DNA from: Alnus glutinosa
Lineage: Eukaryota > Streptophyta > Magnoliopsida > Fagales > Betulaceae
DNA: 64,000 nucleotides
Assembly (NCBI RefSeq): GCF_958979055.1
Contig: NC_084888.1
Coordinates: 4,420,001 to 4,484,000 of the forward strand
Direction of reading: 5' to 3'
Of the stretch, positions 38,601 to 49,756 are shown one piece after another. Under the pieces are notes generated by a model. The model saw only the letters and a program-made list of their open reading frames with translations, was not told the DNA's origin and did not search any database. The position numbers and the translations under genes were made by a program. Numbering within the stretch: position 1 is the stretch's first letter; each line of letters starts with the position of its first letter.

Positions 38601-40307
38601 TGTTTAATCTATTCACAATCAAGAAAAAGAACAGAGAGCTTTTCTTATCCTGTTTGCGTTCTCTTTAAGGGAAAAAAAAAAGAAACAAATTGAAGCCAAG
38701 ATCATTGATAAACTAATTGGAATCATCTGTTTCTGATCTTGCAGATTCCGTGGACACTTTGATGGCAGAAACTCATGAATTGGGAGGTTCCACCGTAGTT
38801 GTTGATCGAGCAACACCAAAGGCAAGTTACAGCATAACTAGCCTTTTTCTCTTTTGATTGCACCCTTTTTTTTCTCTGCTCCAAAAAAAGTTATCTCTTT
38901 TGATTAGAATTGAATTATATTCAAAGTGATTTTTTTTTCTCTCTAAATTTAAGCTATATAATGTAATATTCTCAGGAAGATGACTTTAGGCCAATAGGCA
39001 GAATGCCACAGGTTGGATATGGTGCATACAGTGCTTATATTTCTGCAGCAACTAGATATGCAGCAATTGGTGCTCCTACTTTATATGATCATCCAGGCCC
39101 AGTTTATGGCAGTAAGTACCTTTGAGACTATGCGCGTCAATTGTATGCCAGTTGTATTAATTGATGCAGTCAATTTTCCTTATTATATTGGATCAGGGGG
39201 TGAGTCCTCTCGAGGGATGGGCAAAAAGATTTTCATTGGCAGGCTTCCTCAGGAGGCAAGCGCTGAAGATCTTCGCCAGTATTTTGGTAGATTTGGCCGC
39301 ATATTAGATGTCTACGTTCCAAGGGTAAGCTAGCTACATGTTATCTGGCTAGAAGTTTGATTTAAGGTAACTGACAGTCTCGCGAAATGCTTATAAATAC
39401 AGGACCCTAAGAGAACTGGCCACCGAGGTTTTGGTTTTGTAACTTTTGCTGATGACGGTGTAGCAGATCGTGTATCTCGAAGGTCTCATGAAATTTGTGG
39501 ACATCAGGTATTAAATTAAATTCCTTTGTCATCTTGCAATTCTAACTATTGTTCATGCCAACCCCCTGACATCCGACTACTTTTGGGACTTCAACAGTCC
39601 ACACTTCATGGCTCAATGAATTTTGTGGTTTTTATTGTGCCAAGATTAGTTGGTTGAGCTTTTCCATCTTTTCTGGGTTTTATGATGTGAGCTAGGTTAG
39701 GGAATTGGGCTTTTTCAACAGTACCCACTTCTGAGTCTACTTGATGTACTGTGACCATTTTTCAACCTTGAAAGTTTGTAAAAGTTAGAAGTTTTTAATT
39801 TATTAAATTGCTCTGCAGGTTGCAATAGACTCAGCCACACCTCTTGAAGATGTTGGTCCCAGTGGAAATTTTATGATGAATAGTGCAGAACCACCCTTTG
39901 GAGGCTACGGTGGTCCCATGCGGACATATGGCAGGATGTATGGAAGCCTGGACTTTGATGATGTGAGTATATGTATAATGTTTTCCTAATGTGGCAAGAA
40001 TTGCAATGGCAGTCGAGTAATTGATTTCTGTTGTTACTTTTGTAATCTTTGGAATGATAATATTAATGTCGTATGAGGAGTAGGTTCTTTTCTGTCTTGA
40101 GATAATTTGTTGCTCGATGTAGTTTTAGTTCTTCATGTCATCTGCAATTAAGAAATGGATTGTTGCTTCTCTTATGTGTCTGTTCTTGATAACGAGTTCG
40201 TGATGTCTACTAATTTTTCACATGATGCCATCTCTGTTTTGCAGTGGGGTTATGGAATTAGCAGTGGGCGACCATCAAGAGGAGATTGGAGGTATAGGCC
40301 ATACTAA
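35644..40307 (+). CDS. Three-RRM hnRNP-type RNA-binding protein
   Basis: Predicted RNA-binding protein of 359 residues resembling plant hnRNP A/B- or TDP-43-like proteins; RNA targets unknown. Thirteen exons: 35644-35661, 35795-35884, 37041-37106, 37269-37334, 37476-37561, 37714-37759, 37953-38007, 38745-38821, 38976-39111, 39197-39324, 39403-39507, 39819-39962, 40245-40307. RRM1 spans about 5-76 with VVLGIPW and RGFGYVTF. RRM2 spans about 90-163 with IFVARIP and RGIGFITF. RRM3 spans about 222-295 with IFIGRLP and RGFGFVTF. A Gly/Tyr-rich tail ends in DWRYRPY. The 18-bp first exon (MDRKLV) was chosen because it completes the first RRM strand; starting at the ATG at 35468 would not. The intron after 38821 uses a GC donor (AG|GCAAGT). 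An upstream ATG at 35468 opens a frame overlapping the true start. Confidence 0.9.
36085..36265. mobile_element. Possible degenerate hAT-like MITE in RRM intron 2
   Basis: The left side reads CCCCGTTTGTTAAAATT and the reverse complement of the right side CTCTGTTTGTTAATGTG, a short imperfect inverted repeat around an AT-rich body. No convincing 8-bp duplication was found. Confidence 0.35.
37760..37785. repeat. (TC)n microsatellite at a splice donor
   Basis: A CT repeat starts immediately after the donor of RRM intron 6 (AAG|GTTCTCTCTC), replacing the usual purine-rich donor consensus. Confidence 0.85.
38822..38823 (+). promoter_or_regulatory. GC splice donor of a GC-AG intron
   Basis: Exon 8 of the RRM gene ends ...CCAAAG and the intron begins GCAAGTTAC, a strong non-canonical GC donor. 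Exon phase on both sides requires this junction, and no GT at that position keeps the frame. Confidence 0.8.
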
Positions 40308-40832
40308 TGAGTTTTGGCCTCAGAGAGATTGGCATTGCTTCTCAATCTTTTAGGGATGTCAACAAAATGCTTTGCAGTCTTTGTTAATTGAATCACTTAA
40401 ATTTATTAGTAGAATGTATTGTCGAAATTGACCTATTACGATGGAAGTATGGATTTGTGTGTACTTCTTGATTTTATTGATACTTTTTTTTGGTTTGCAC
40501 AATAAACCTTTCATTAAGTTATGTTTCCTTGAACATAGAAAGCCGGCCCTCAGGTTTTTAGCCATTGTCCTATAATTAGTGGTAACTTGTGGCATGGTGC
40601 CTCCTTGTTCACTGATTGCTAATTGTTTTCTTCATTGTGGCTAAGGACAATGTACAATCAATCCAGTGAACCCTTGCTAGAAAAAATGTGCAGAAAAGCT
40701 ATTGTTGTGAATTTCGTTTCAGCCATGGCCGGATATTTCACACTGGCTATCAAACCGGTAAAAATCTAACCCACATCACATGTTCCATATTGGCTACAAA
40801 TAATGTTGGCCTTAATTGTAGTCTATGAGGAT
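40308..40832. other. Convergent intergenic spacer
   Basis: The 3' flanks of the RRM gene (+) and the remorin gene (-) share this 525-bp spacer. No other gene is seen. Confidence 0.7.
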
Positions 40833-43800
40833 TTAGAACGCATCGGAGGTAAAGCAACAACTGAAGGAACCCATACGCACATACTTTCTGAAGGAAACAA
40901 ACTTGCGGGAAGTCTTTGGGACCTGATGGCCTTGACGGACTAACTCTTTGCTTCTCATTGTGTGCGCTTTCCTCTCTGCCATTCTCAGCTTGTTTAAGAT
41001 CCTATCCATAGATGCCGATCTCTTCTTTTCTAATCTCATCTGAACCAAGGTTTGTAGTCAGTGAAGGCCACTGAATGATCTCAGTAAAATTAAAAAAAAA
41101 AAAAAAAAAATGGAACTACAAAAGAATTGCAAATGTTTTCCAGAAAATAACTTGTTTTCCCAAAAAAGAATTTTGCAATGCTGAAAATCAATTTACCTCA
41201 AGTTTTCGTATTGCTGCTTCAGCGTTTGCCTGCTGCAAGTTTTCCCATGCAGTGATCTTGGCTTCCTCTCTTTGCAACCTGCACAATTGCTAGGGACTAT
41301 ATATGCGCAACCAACTGAATGCTTCAATTATGGTGACAACCAATGCGATGAGGAGGAAAATAAGTTTATAGGTTTTAAAAGATTGTCGTTCCTCCAAAAA
41401 CTTTGCCCAGAAACAGAAGGTTTTTTTTTTATGTTCAAGTTGTTGGTTCTGGGATATACTACTTCTAATGGATGATCCAGGAGAGTTACAAGAAAACTGT
41501 AGAGAAAACATACTTGGAAAGGTTCATTTCTGCCTCTGCAATATCCCAAGATGAAGCTTGGGCTTCCTTGGCATCTTTATTGAAGTCTTCAACATGTGGC
41601 AACCCTTTCTTAGCCACATTGGTTTTATGTCTTTTAGACCACCTAATAACAGTGGCTCGTTTGTCAACCTGCACATCCCTGACTTCTAATTTAGGAGAAT
41701 TGTCACCTTGTGTTTCCATAATAGACGGGAAAGATGGAGGAGTTGCAGAAAATGAAGACTTCCCTCTTGGAGATGAGTTGAAGCTACCCTCAGGGCTCAT
41801 TTGGGTTGCCATATCTCGTCTTGAAACAGCATGAGAATCCATAGTTTCCTCAGTTCCATCCAGTATCTCATCTGTACATATAATCCAGCAGAGACAAGCT
41901 AGCATGTAAAGACTTTTTGAGTTTACATATATTCAGAGAAACAGATCAACTTTATCTCCTCCACAAAGCATATTCAGAAACAGATCAATTTTATCTCAAA
42001 CCTATATGGTCTGTTTGGCAACAGAATTTTGGAACATAATATGATTCTGATCAACAAATCATATTTAATTCAACTTTTTTTAAAAAGTCAAACTTCGAAA
42101 TTCGCAAACAGAATAAGAATTCAATTCTGATTTCAAAAATTCAGCACTCAAATAGACCTTAGTAATGCAGGATTCCTTAATAAATCAATCCTCTTTAGCT
42201 GATTTCTGCATGAATCTATGAATTTGTCTAAGAGTTGATCCTAGAAAGTTGAATTAGATAGCTAAAGGGAAGAGTAATGCTATTTAATAAATTGTTGTAC
42301 GATTGCCATACAACTTGATGATGTGGTAGTAAAAATCAACATTTGGATAAGCACTTGCAAAAAAAAAACTTATTTTTAATGTTTCGCCATCTCAATTACT
42401 AAATAGCATTACTTTAATGGAAAATTTGCAATGCAAATACGATAATGAGAAAATGAAAACCTTTCTTCTCATTCTATGTAACGACCCAGGAAAAGGGTTA
42501 ATCACATCTACCCTATCACTCCAAAAGGACCAATGAAGTTGCAATTGGAGCACCCTATAATCGCTTATAAAATCCAATCTTATCTAGTAAGGAACTAATG
42601 TGAGTCCACTTATGAGTACCTTTATAATCTACTCACTTTATGTGAGCTAATCATCTTCCTAATATGGGACTTAAGTGTCATAATCTTCCCCCTTAAATCA
42701 TTGACATACCATTTGTAACTACCCAGTGTTATCAAACCAAAATGACTAGTCAAGTTGCAATTGAAGTTTCCTAGAATTGCTTATAAAACCCAAATTTCAT
42801 CCAGTAAGGAACCAATGTGAGACTACTCATGAGTGCCTTTATAATCTACCCACTTTGTGAGCTAATCATCTTTCTAATATGAGACTTAGGTGTTACAATC
42901 TCTCCCTGTAAATCATTGACTATACCATTTGTAACGACCTGATGCTATCAATCTAAAATGACTTGTCAAATTGCAATTGAAGTTCCTTTGAATCGCTTAT
43001 AAAGTTTAGTCTCACATAATAGTAAGATATCAATGCGAGACTTAACACCCATAAGCTCCTTTATATTCTACCTTTTCTATATATCATATGCATTTCCCCA
43101 AGCACATGACACAAAATCCTGGTGTTTGAGTCCGTTAGGTGGTAATTATTCACAGTGGCTTCCAATACTGTTTGAATGAATTAACCATGATAGCCTAATA
43201 TCAAAATCAGGTTGGATTAACTCTTCTTTCTAACGTGCCTGTGAAAGAAAAAGAAAGGGTAAAAGTAAAAGCATCATACCTTGAGAGCTGGGCAATGAAA
43301 GCTCACTCAACATCTCCGACCATACGGGGAAACTTGCCGATTGTACCACCAAATTGTTCTCAGCAGGTAGTAGATAAGATTTTCCTCCATCGGCACTACC
43401 ATAATGAACAAAGAGACCATCGGCAGCCAATACTCCAGCTGATAAAGGAGAACCCGCCAAGAAATTCGCCACACCGCCACCTTCAAGCACCTGCATTGCA
43501 GGCGAATAATTCGAATAGCAAGCAACCTCCGGAGGCACAATTGGACCGCTCTTAGACTTGGGCCGGTTAGGAGGCTGGGAATGTGAATTTTTTCCAATGC
43601 CGGAAACCGGGCTACAAATCCACCTCTCAGCGTCCTCCCACTTTGAAGGCAGTGTCCTTCCGCCATTGAATGGCATCAAAGAAGCAGCACTTAAATGCCT
43701 CCGGCTCCGAGTACTGCTCTTTCTTGGCAATGGTAGTCGTTCTGAGCTCCAACCCTTTTGGCTTCCAACACTTTCATCCCGGTAAACAGGAACTCCCGGG

Positions 43801-43847
43801 CTTTGCAATGTACCCAAGTTGTGGGACGAAACAGAACCTTTCTTCAT
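40833..43847 (-). CDS. Remorin with long N-terminal region
   Basis: Plant-specific plasma-membrane scaffold of 404 residues. Four exons on the minus strand: 43280-43847, 41514-41871, 41197-41278, 40833-41039; phases agree. The C-terminal remorin domain (about 295-400) carries NLSKLQREEAKITAWENLQ and the coiled-coil AEAAIRKLE...LEKKRSASMDRILNKLR. It ends FSCCFTSDAF, a Cys/aromatic tail suited to membrane anchoring. The N-terminal 290 residues are Ser/Pro-rich with conserved blocks (LPSKWEDAERWICSPV, RRDMATQMSPEGS, VRDVQVDKRATVIRWSKRH) known from the long-tailed remorin group. The start at 43847 (MKKGSVSSHN) is preferred because family members begin this way; an in-frame ATG at 43910 would add 21 residues. 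Intron 1 holds a tandem repeat and a MITE. Confidence 0.9.
42272..42413. mobile_element. Mutator-type MITE in remorin intron 1, 142 bp
   Basis: Inverted ends: the left reads AGTAATGCTATTTAATAAATTG nearly, and the right, reverse-complemented, AGTAATGCTATTTAGTAATTG. Flanks TAAAGGGAA (42263-42271) and TTAATGGAA (42414-42422) match at 7 of 9 positions, as in an aged target duplication. The termini resemble those of the elements at 14691 and 45491. Confidence 0.6.
42477..43085. repeat. Tandem repeat in remorin intron 1, about 2.7 units
   Basis: Units begin with TGTAAC(G/T)ACC at 42477, 42714 and 42930, giving spacings of 237 and 216 bp. Each contains TTGCAATTG, GCTTATAAA, AGTAAGG(A)A-type and CCTTTATA-TCTAC phrases in the same order. 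The phrases (GAGACTTA, CTTATAAA) recall LTR pieces, but no element ends were fixed. Confidence 0.75.
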
Positions 43848-44489
43848 GGTTTTCCGATTACAGCAGCGGTTGTCCGTCCAAGGCTTAACAGTGAAACAAA
43901 AAGAAGGCAACTTTAATAAGCATATTTGTCTCTCAACTCTGATCCAGCTGTAGCTTTTTACATATTTTTGGCTTTAGTTGTGTTGGGGGAGGCAATCCTT
44001 TTGTACTGAGATTTGATTGGCTTTGGACCATTGGAACGCTGTTGAAGGTCCCTTAGTACTGCCAGATTTTGGATCAAATCAAGGAATCAGACAACGAAAT
44101 CTGCGAGCTTGGCATACAAACTGCTTGGACACTTTCCTTTTTACGATCTTTGTTATCCTTCCAAGAACCTCACGCCTAGATATGACCAAACCAAAAAATC
44201 AATAGTTTACTACTCGGGTAGTGAATAGTGATACATGTTTCGATGATTGTCATTTACATGGCTTGTCGGGAAAGGTTCGCGTACCTCACTAAGATGTCAG
44301 GGGTACCCAGTACATCAGGTTGGGAAGGCTACGGTTTCGTCTTTTTATGTTGAGGCGGAGATATGAGTATAAAATTAATTATCTGGTTCAATCATAACTA
44401 GATCTATTTAATTAAATAAGTTAAATTTTTCAACCTTAATCTTATAATTTTGTATTTGATTCATGTCAGATTTGTAAGTTATATCAAAA

Positions 44490-44640
44490 ATTGCTTATCA
44501 TTATGTCATGAGTCGAGTTTGGTTCATAACCCGACTCATTTAATTAAACGAGTCAGACTCTTCAACTCGATCCAACCCTTTAATTTAATATCGAGTTTAA
44601 ATAAAATTCGCGAGTCGTGTAAAAAATTATTAGTTCTAAC
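44490..44640. repeat. Dispersed repeat fragment, copy B
   Basis: Shares TTTAATTAAACGAGTCAGAC and an ending GTCGTGTAAAAAATTATTAG with copy A near 9380-9550. Family and ends are unknown. Confidence 0.5.
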
Positions 44641-45490
44641 CTACGGTAATGTAATTCATTTCATAGGTTTTCTTAATAAAAGCATAAAGGCTATTATTAT
44701 TAAAGCAGACTCGTACATGGCCTACCATCAGTTCACAAGAGATGAGTATGCATGTAGAGCCCAAGACTACCCATGTGAGCTCTGAATAAAGATTGGGAGT
44801 TGGGATAAATGTTTGTGAGGGGAAGGAGAAAATGAATGGGATGCAGGAAGACTTTGGATGCTGAAGATCAGTTGGTCTTTTACCCATCTGTTACCCTCGA
44901 AACAGCCAGGCAATGGGACGGAAGGACCATTTGGATTATACAACAGAGGGCTGGTGTTCTAAAAGCTATTCAATTATTGCCATCATTTTAGCTATCTTTT
45001 TCCACTTTTGAGGATAATCTGATCATTAGTGTAAAGAACCCACTAATAGTGTTACCATTATTGTTCGGATACATGGACTTTCCTCCATTAAATTTTGATT
45101 ACCCTAAAGTTAGGGATTTGACAATGATTTAATAAGAATGAATCTTAATTAAGAAATTCTGATCAAGATTATATTTTATATGTAAGCGTAAGTTTTATAA
45201 ATAGAGCCTTTTGTATTGTAAAATTATTAAGAAATAAGAGCAAAATGTAGCCCTTTCGGCTTTTAACACGAGACCGAACAACGTAAAATTTTTTTGTATC
45301 TATTCTCTTTATTCCGCATTATCTATAATTTTTTTTACAATTATATTTTCTTTGAGCTCCAATTAAACAAAGGTATAAAAACATGTACTCAAAATGTATG
45401 TAATTTGTACGTGCATTTTGAATACAGGCAATGTCTAATTTGAGAAGAACATACATGCCCAATGATATTAATTAACTTTGATTCAGAATG

Positions 45491-45823
45491 GAGGAATGCT
45501 AGACATCCAAACACTTTTTTTTTTTTTCTCCAGAATTTAATTCCAACTTGATGTGTCACAATTTCATGAAATCTATTGTTTTGAAAAATGTACTACAATT
45601 TTATCGGATTATGACACTTTATATTGAAACCAAAATCTTAAAAAAATTATTAAAAGGAAAATGATTGTTATACTTCACCTGCACAACTTGTGCACTCACA
45701 CCAGACACAAGGAAGTGGGACCCTACACACTGGACCCCGCTTCCTTGTGTTTGATGTGAGTGCAGGAATTGTGCAGCATGAGTGTAACGATCACTCCTCT
45801 TATTAAAATGTCTAACATTACTC
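45491..45823. mobile_element. Outer Mutator-type MITE, interrupted by a second one
   Basis: The left end reads GAGGAATGCTAGACATCC and the right end, reverse-complemented, GAGTAATGTTAGACAT. Flanks TTCAGAATG (45482-45490) and TTAAGAACG (45824-45832) match at 7 of 9 positions. The body resembles the reverse complement of the element at 14691-14876. About 144 bp near the right end belong to the nested element. Confidence 0.7.
45656..45799. mobile_element. Nested Mutator-type MITE, 144 bp
   Basis: An almost complete foldback: the left arm starts GGAAAATGATTGTTATACTT and the right arm, reverse-complemented, GAGGAGTGATCGTTACACTC. The arms share CTGCACAA and ACACAAGGAAG(T/C)GGG. It is flanked by the perfect 9-bp repeat TTATTAAAA at 45647-45655 and 45800-45808. 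It inserted into the older element at 45491-45823. Confidence 0.85.
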
Positions 45824-48321
45824 TTAAGAACGAGAAGCATTATTGCAAATGCAATGTATGTTGATAGTAAAGCAGGCCACCAGGGTTATAATGATAACGT
45901 GCAATGTTTCTTGTTCTAAAAGATAAGAACAAATTAAGATCACGTGGACTTCAACATGCGTAGCCGCTTATGGAAGCACCCCATGGCCTATTGCCTACTC
46001 ATGTGATCGATCAACATGCATGCCTCACTATATCCTTAATTTACTTATAGCGACAACAATTATCTCCTATTTTCGTCAACTTATAATCTTTTTTCTTCTT
46101 TTGGTGGGATTTAATTACCAAGTCAATTTCTACTCCAATCCCTCATCGATCTAAACCAAATAATCACCTCGTCCATTGGATTATCTACCCATGGTCATCT
46201 TGTTATATATATACACCATTTTGGATATAACGTAGTTGGCTAACGGGTTTGTTTATTTATTTTTTTTTGAGAAAAACGTGTTCAAGAATTCTCTATAACT
46301 TTTTGAATTACAGTGAGTGATTTGTAATTTAGGTCAATCTAAAAACTAATGGTACAATTATTCCTTAAAATAAAAGCTTTCCATTAAATTCGTTACAGTG
46401 AAAAGTTCATGTAGTATCTTCCTACTAATATAATAATAATTTTTTCAACAATACGTATCATTTTTTTGTTAGTTTCTATAAATCTCTTTCTCTTCTTCCT
46501 CTTTTCTCTGATCTTCACTTAAACCCTAATTTTTTTTATTTTTTTTTTATAGAAATTTCCTACAAACTGATTTGTACGAAACTTCACACAACTCACATAT
46601 AAGATTGACATGTGTCATTTAAACATGTGAGAAACACATTTTTTTTTTTATTAATGCTATTAAAAAAGCATATGAAAAGTACATTATATTAAAATACATG
46701 CGCTCCTCAAATGCTAAAGGACACATGTTAATCTTATATATGGGTTTAATGAAATTTCCTATACAAACTGGTTTATAAAAAATTCCTGTCTTCTTTTTTG
46801 CTCTCTTTCTCACCGAAACTTGTTTCTCTCTCTCCCACACAACACAGCAACAGGAAGAAAAAAAGAAAAGAAAAGGCGTGCATGGAAGAAAAAAGAAAAG
46901 GGAAGAGGACAAGAGGTGCGTGAAAAGAGAAAGTGCAAGAAAAAAATGAAACAAGAAGGATGGAGAGAGAAAGGAAGAAAACAATAATTATATAAAATAG
47001 AAAGTAAAATAGATAGTTTTGTACAAAAAATTAATAAATAAAATAGAAATAATAATATTTTGAGTATTTAAATTAAAAGTCACTGCTGAAGATACTCTTA
47101 AGTAACGTAACATTTTCAACTTGTATCAGTTGTACACGCAGGTACATAACACAAATTAAATCAACTAATAATAATCTTAATTTTAATATATAAATCACTG
47201 TCATAGAAACCTTTCCCTGTCGAGTAGACATCAGTTTTGCTTCATATATCAAAAGATCTCTCCAAAAACAGAAATATCTGATATTTTTGTGTGATAAGTG
47301 AATGTTGCTTGTTGAGCTCGCTTCCAGCAGCCCTGAAAATTCGAAGTGATGGTCAAGTTTGGGCCTGTGTAGAGCTGACAAAGTAGTAAGCCCAGGCCCA
47401 TAGCTCCTAGACTCCAAGAAGGAGGAGTAGACACGTGTGCGTACAAGCATCAACATTAATGGAGGAAATTAGGCAAAGGGTCTTCCACACGTCAAGCCAG
47501 ACCGGCCCTGACGGCCACCGGAATTTGGGTAAGGTGGGGCAGGCTGTTCTGCCCAGCACATGCCACGTGCAGATTATTGTGCCCCACCTGCAACCAATCA
47601 GATTATTGTCAACAAAGCCGTTAATGGCACTCCCACCACCGCCCTCACAAACCATTGGTATTTTTTTTTTAATTTTTAGGAAACCTTAATCATTTGCCTT
47701 TGGTCTGGTCAGCTTCCTTTTCTTTTTCTTTTTTTAATTTTTGACTGTCTAGTCAGCTTCCTAAGATAAGAAGTACCGCAATCATTTATTAATTGACCGA
47801 CATGAATCGTTCTCTGTCGGAATCTTTATTCTTTTTTGTCAGATTCCGTGAAATAAGGCAGGCAATTTGTGAAGTTTTATCAAGTAAATCTTTTTTTCCT
47901 TTTTTAAATATAGAAAAAATTCATAAAAATTTCTAAATATTATATCCCTTACAAATATTGAGTAACAACGCTGTTACTCTCGGTAACACCTTTGTTTTTT
48001 TTTTTTTTTAAGCTTTTTATATAGACAAAAAATTTTATTTTCTAACGCAATCTTAAACAGGTGGTATGGATCTCGTACCAAATATGAGTGTGTACAATAT
48101 ATATACAAAAAAAAAAAATGTGTACAAATAACATATCTCTAAACATGTTATTATATGTGAAGATTTTTTATGCAATAAAGACAATGAACATAAAAATTTA
48201 TTCAAATTTAAATAAGTCACTTATTCAAGTAAGTGTCCAGACAATTTAAACGTGTAAGCTCTTCCAATGAAAAGCCTCTAGCTATGCTTAATTCCACTTG
48301 ATCTCTTTTTTTTTTTTTCAA

Positions 48322-49756
48322 GGGTTAAATACCCTATTGGTACCTGAGTTTTACGTGATTTTAAATTTAGTACCTCAGTTTTGTTTTGTATCATAGGTGG
48401 TACCTGAATTAAAGGTAAAAACCAATTTGGTACCTCTGTTAGATTTTCCGTCTGAATTTTAACGTCTCGCCATGTGTCAACAGCTGAGGTTGACACGTGG
48501 CACTACATAAAAAAAAAATTAAAAAAAAAATTGAAATCTTTAAAAAATGATTAAAAATAATAAAATTTTAAAAAAGAAGATTAAAAAAAGAAAAAAGAAG
48601 AGGGGTGGCTGAGCCACCCCCTTGGCCGGTCTGGTCAGTCTAGGGTGGCCGAACCACCCCCCATGGGGTGGCTTACCCCATGGTAGAAAAAGAGAAAAAA
48701 AGAAAAGAAAAAATTATGGGTTTTGGCCCTTGGGGGTGGCCGAACCACCCCCTAGGGCCACGAGGGTGGATTGGCCACCCCCAGTCCGGTTGGTATGGGG
48801 GTGGCCGAACCACCCCCATGGCCCTAGGGGGTGGTTCGGCCACCCCCAAGGGCCAAAACCCATCAAAATAAATTGAGGGTTTGTCCTTGGGGGTGGCCGA
48901 ACCACCCTCTAGGGCCACGAGGGTGGTTCGGCCACCCCCATACCGGCCGGCCTGGGGTGGCCGAACCACTCCCATGGCCCTAGGGGGTGGTTTGGCCACC
49001 CCCAATGGCCAAAACCCATCAAAATAAATTGAGGGTTTGTCCTTGGGGGTGGTCGAACCACCCTCTAGGCCCACGAGGGTGGTTCGGCCACCCCCATACC
49101 GGCCGGCCTGGGGTGGCCGAACCACTCCCATGGCCCTAGGGGGTGGTTCGGCCACCCCCAAGGACCAAAACCCATCCAAAAAGAAATTGAGGGTTTGCCA
49201 TTTGAGGTGGCCGAACCACCCCCATGGGCCACGGGGGTGGTTCGGCCACCCCCAAAGGCCAAAACTTATCAAAAAAAAATTGAGGGTTTGCCTTTGGGGG
49301 TGGTTCGGCCACCCCCAAGGGCCAAAATGCATAATTTTTTTTTTCTTTTTTTCTACCATGGGGTGGCCGAACCACCCCCCACCCCAGACCAGCCAAGGGG
49401 GTGGCTGGGCCACCTCCTTGGCCAAAATGGGGGTGGCCGGCCACCCACATGGTGGCCAAGGGGGGTGGCTCAGCCACCCCTCTTCTTTTTTCTTTTTTTA
49501 ATTTTCTTTTTTAAAATTTTATTATTTTTTATCATTTTTTAAAGATTTCAATTTTTGATTTTTTTTTTTATGTAGTGCCACGTGTCAACCTCAGCGGTTG
49601 ACACGTGGCGAGACGTTAAAATTTGGATGGAAAATCTAATGGAGGTACCAAATGTGTTTTTATCCTTAATTCAGGTACCACCTATGATACAAAACAAAAG
49701 TGAGGTACTAAATTTAAAATCACGTAAAACTCAGATACCAATAGGGTATTTAACCA
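48322..49756. mobile_element. Foldback Mutator-like element, 1.4 kb, non-autonomous
   Basis: The terminal inverted repeats are about 310 bp each (48322 to about 48632, and about 49447 to 49756), starting GGGTTAAATACCC on the left and TGGTTAAATACCC on the reversed right end. They agree closely for 200 bp and then through matching A-rich and GGGGTGGCTGAGCCACCCC blocks. Flanks show a 9-10 bp direct repeat (T)TTTTTTCAA at 48312-48321 and 49757-49766. The core (48640-49440) is GC-rich, made of GGGGTGGCCGAACCACCCC-type palindromes, partly in 156-bp tandem units. There is no transposase. It lies 0.8 kb upstream of the ZEP ATG. Confidence 0.85.
48700..49320. repeat. 156-bp tandem array of palindromes
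   Basis: The marker CATCAAAATA recurs at 48861 and 49017, and as CATCCAAAAA at 49173: exactly 156 bp apart each time. Each unit contains two to three copies of a GGTGGCCGAACCACC-type palindrome and its complement separated by GGGCCAC or GGCCCTAG. A shorter variant unit follows about 94 bp later. Confidence 0.85.

Noticed and set aside
48278-48496. Matching frames at 48278-48496 (-) and 49582-49770 (+) as a conserved gene pair
   Set aside because: They are the two terminal inverted repeats of the same transposon, so their likeness is structural.
48673-49425. 250-codon minus-strand frame as a proline-rich protein gene
   Set aside because: It lies wholly in the palindromic core of the foldback element. 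Frames on both strands give similar low-complexity text.
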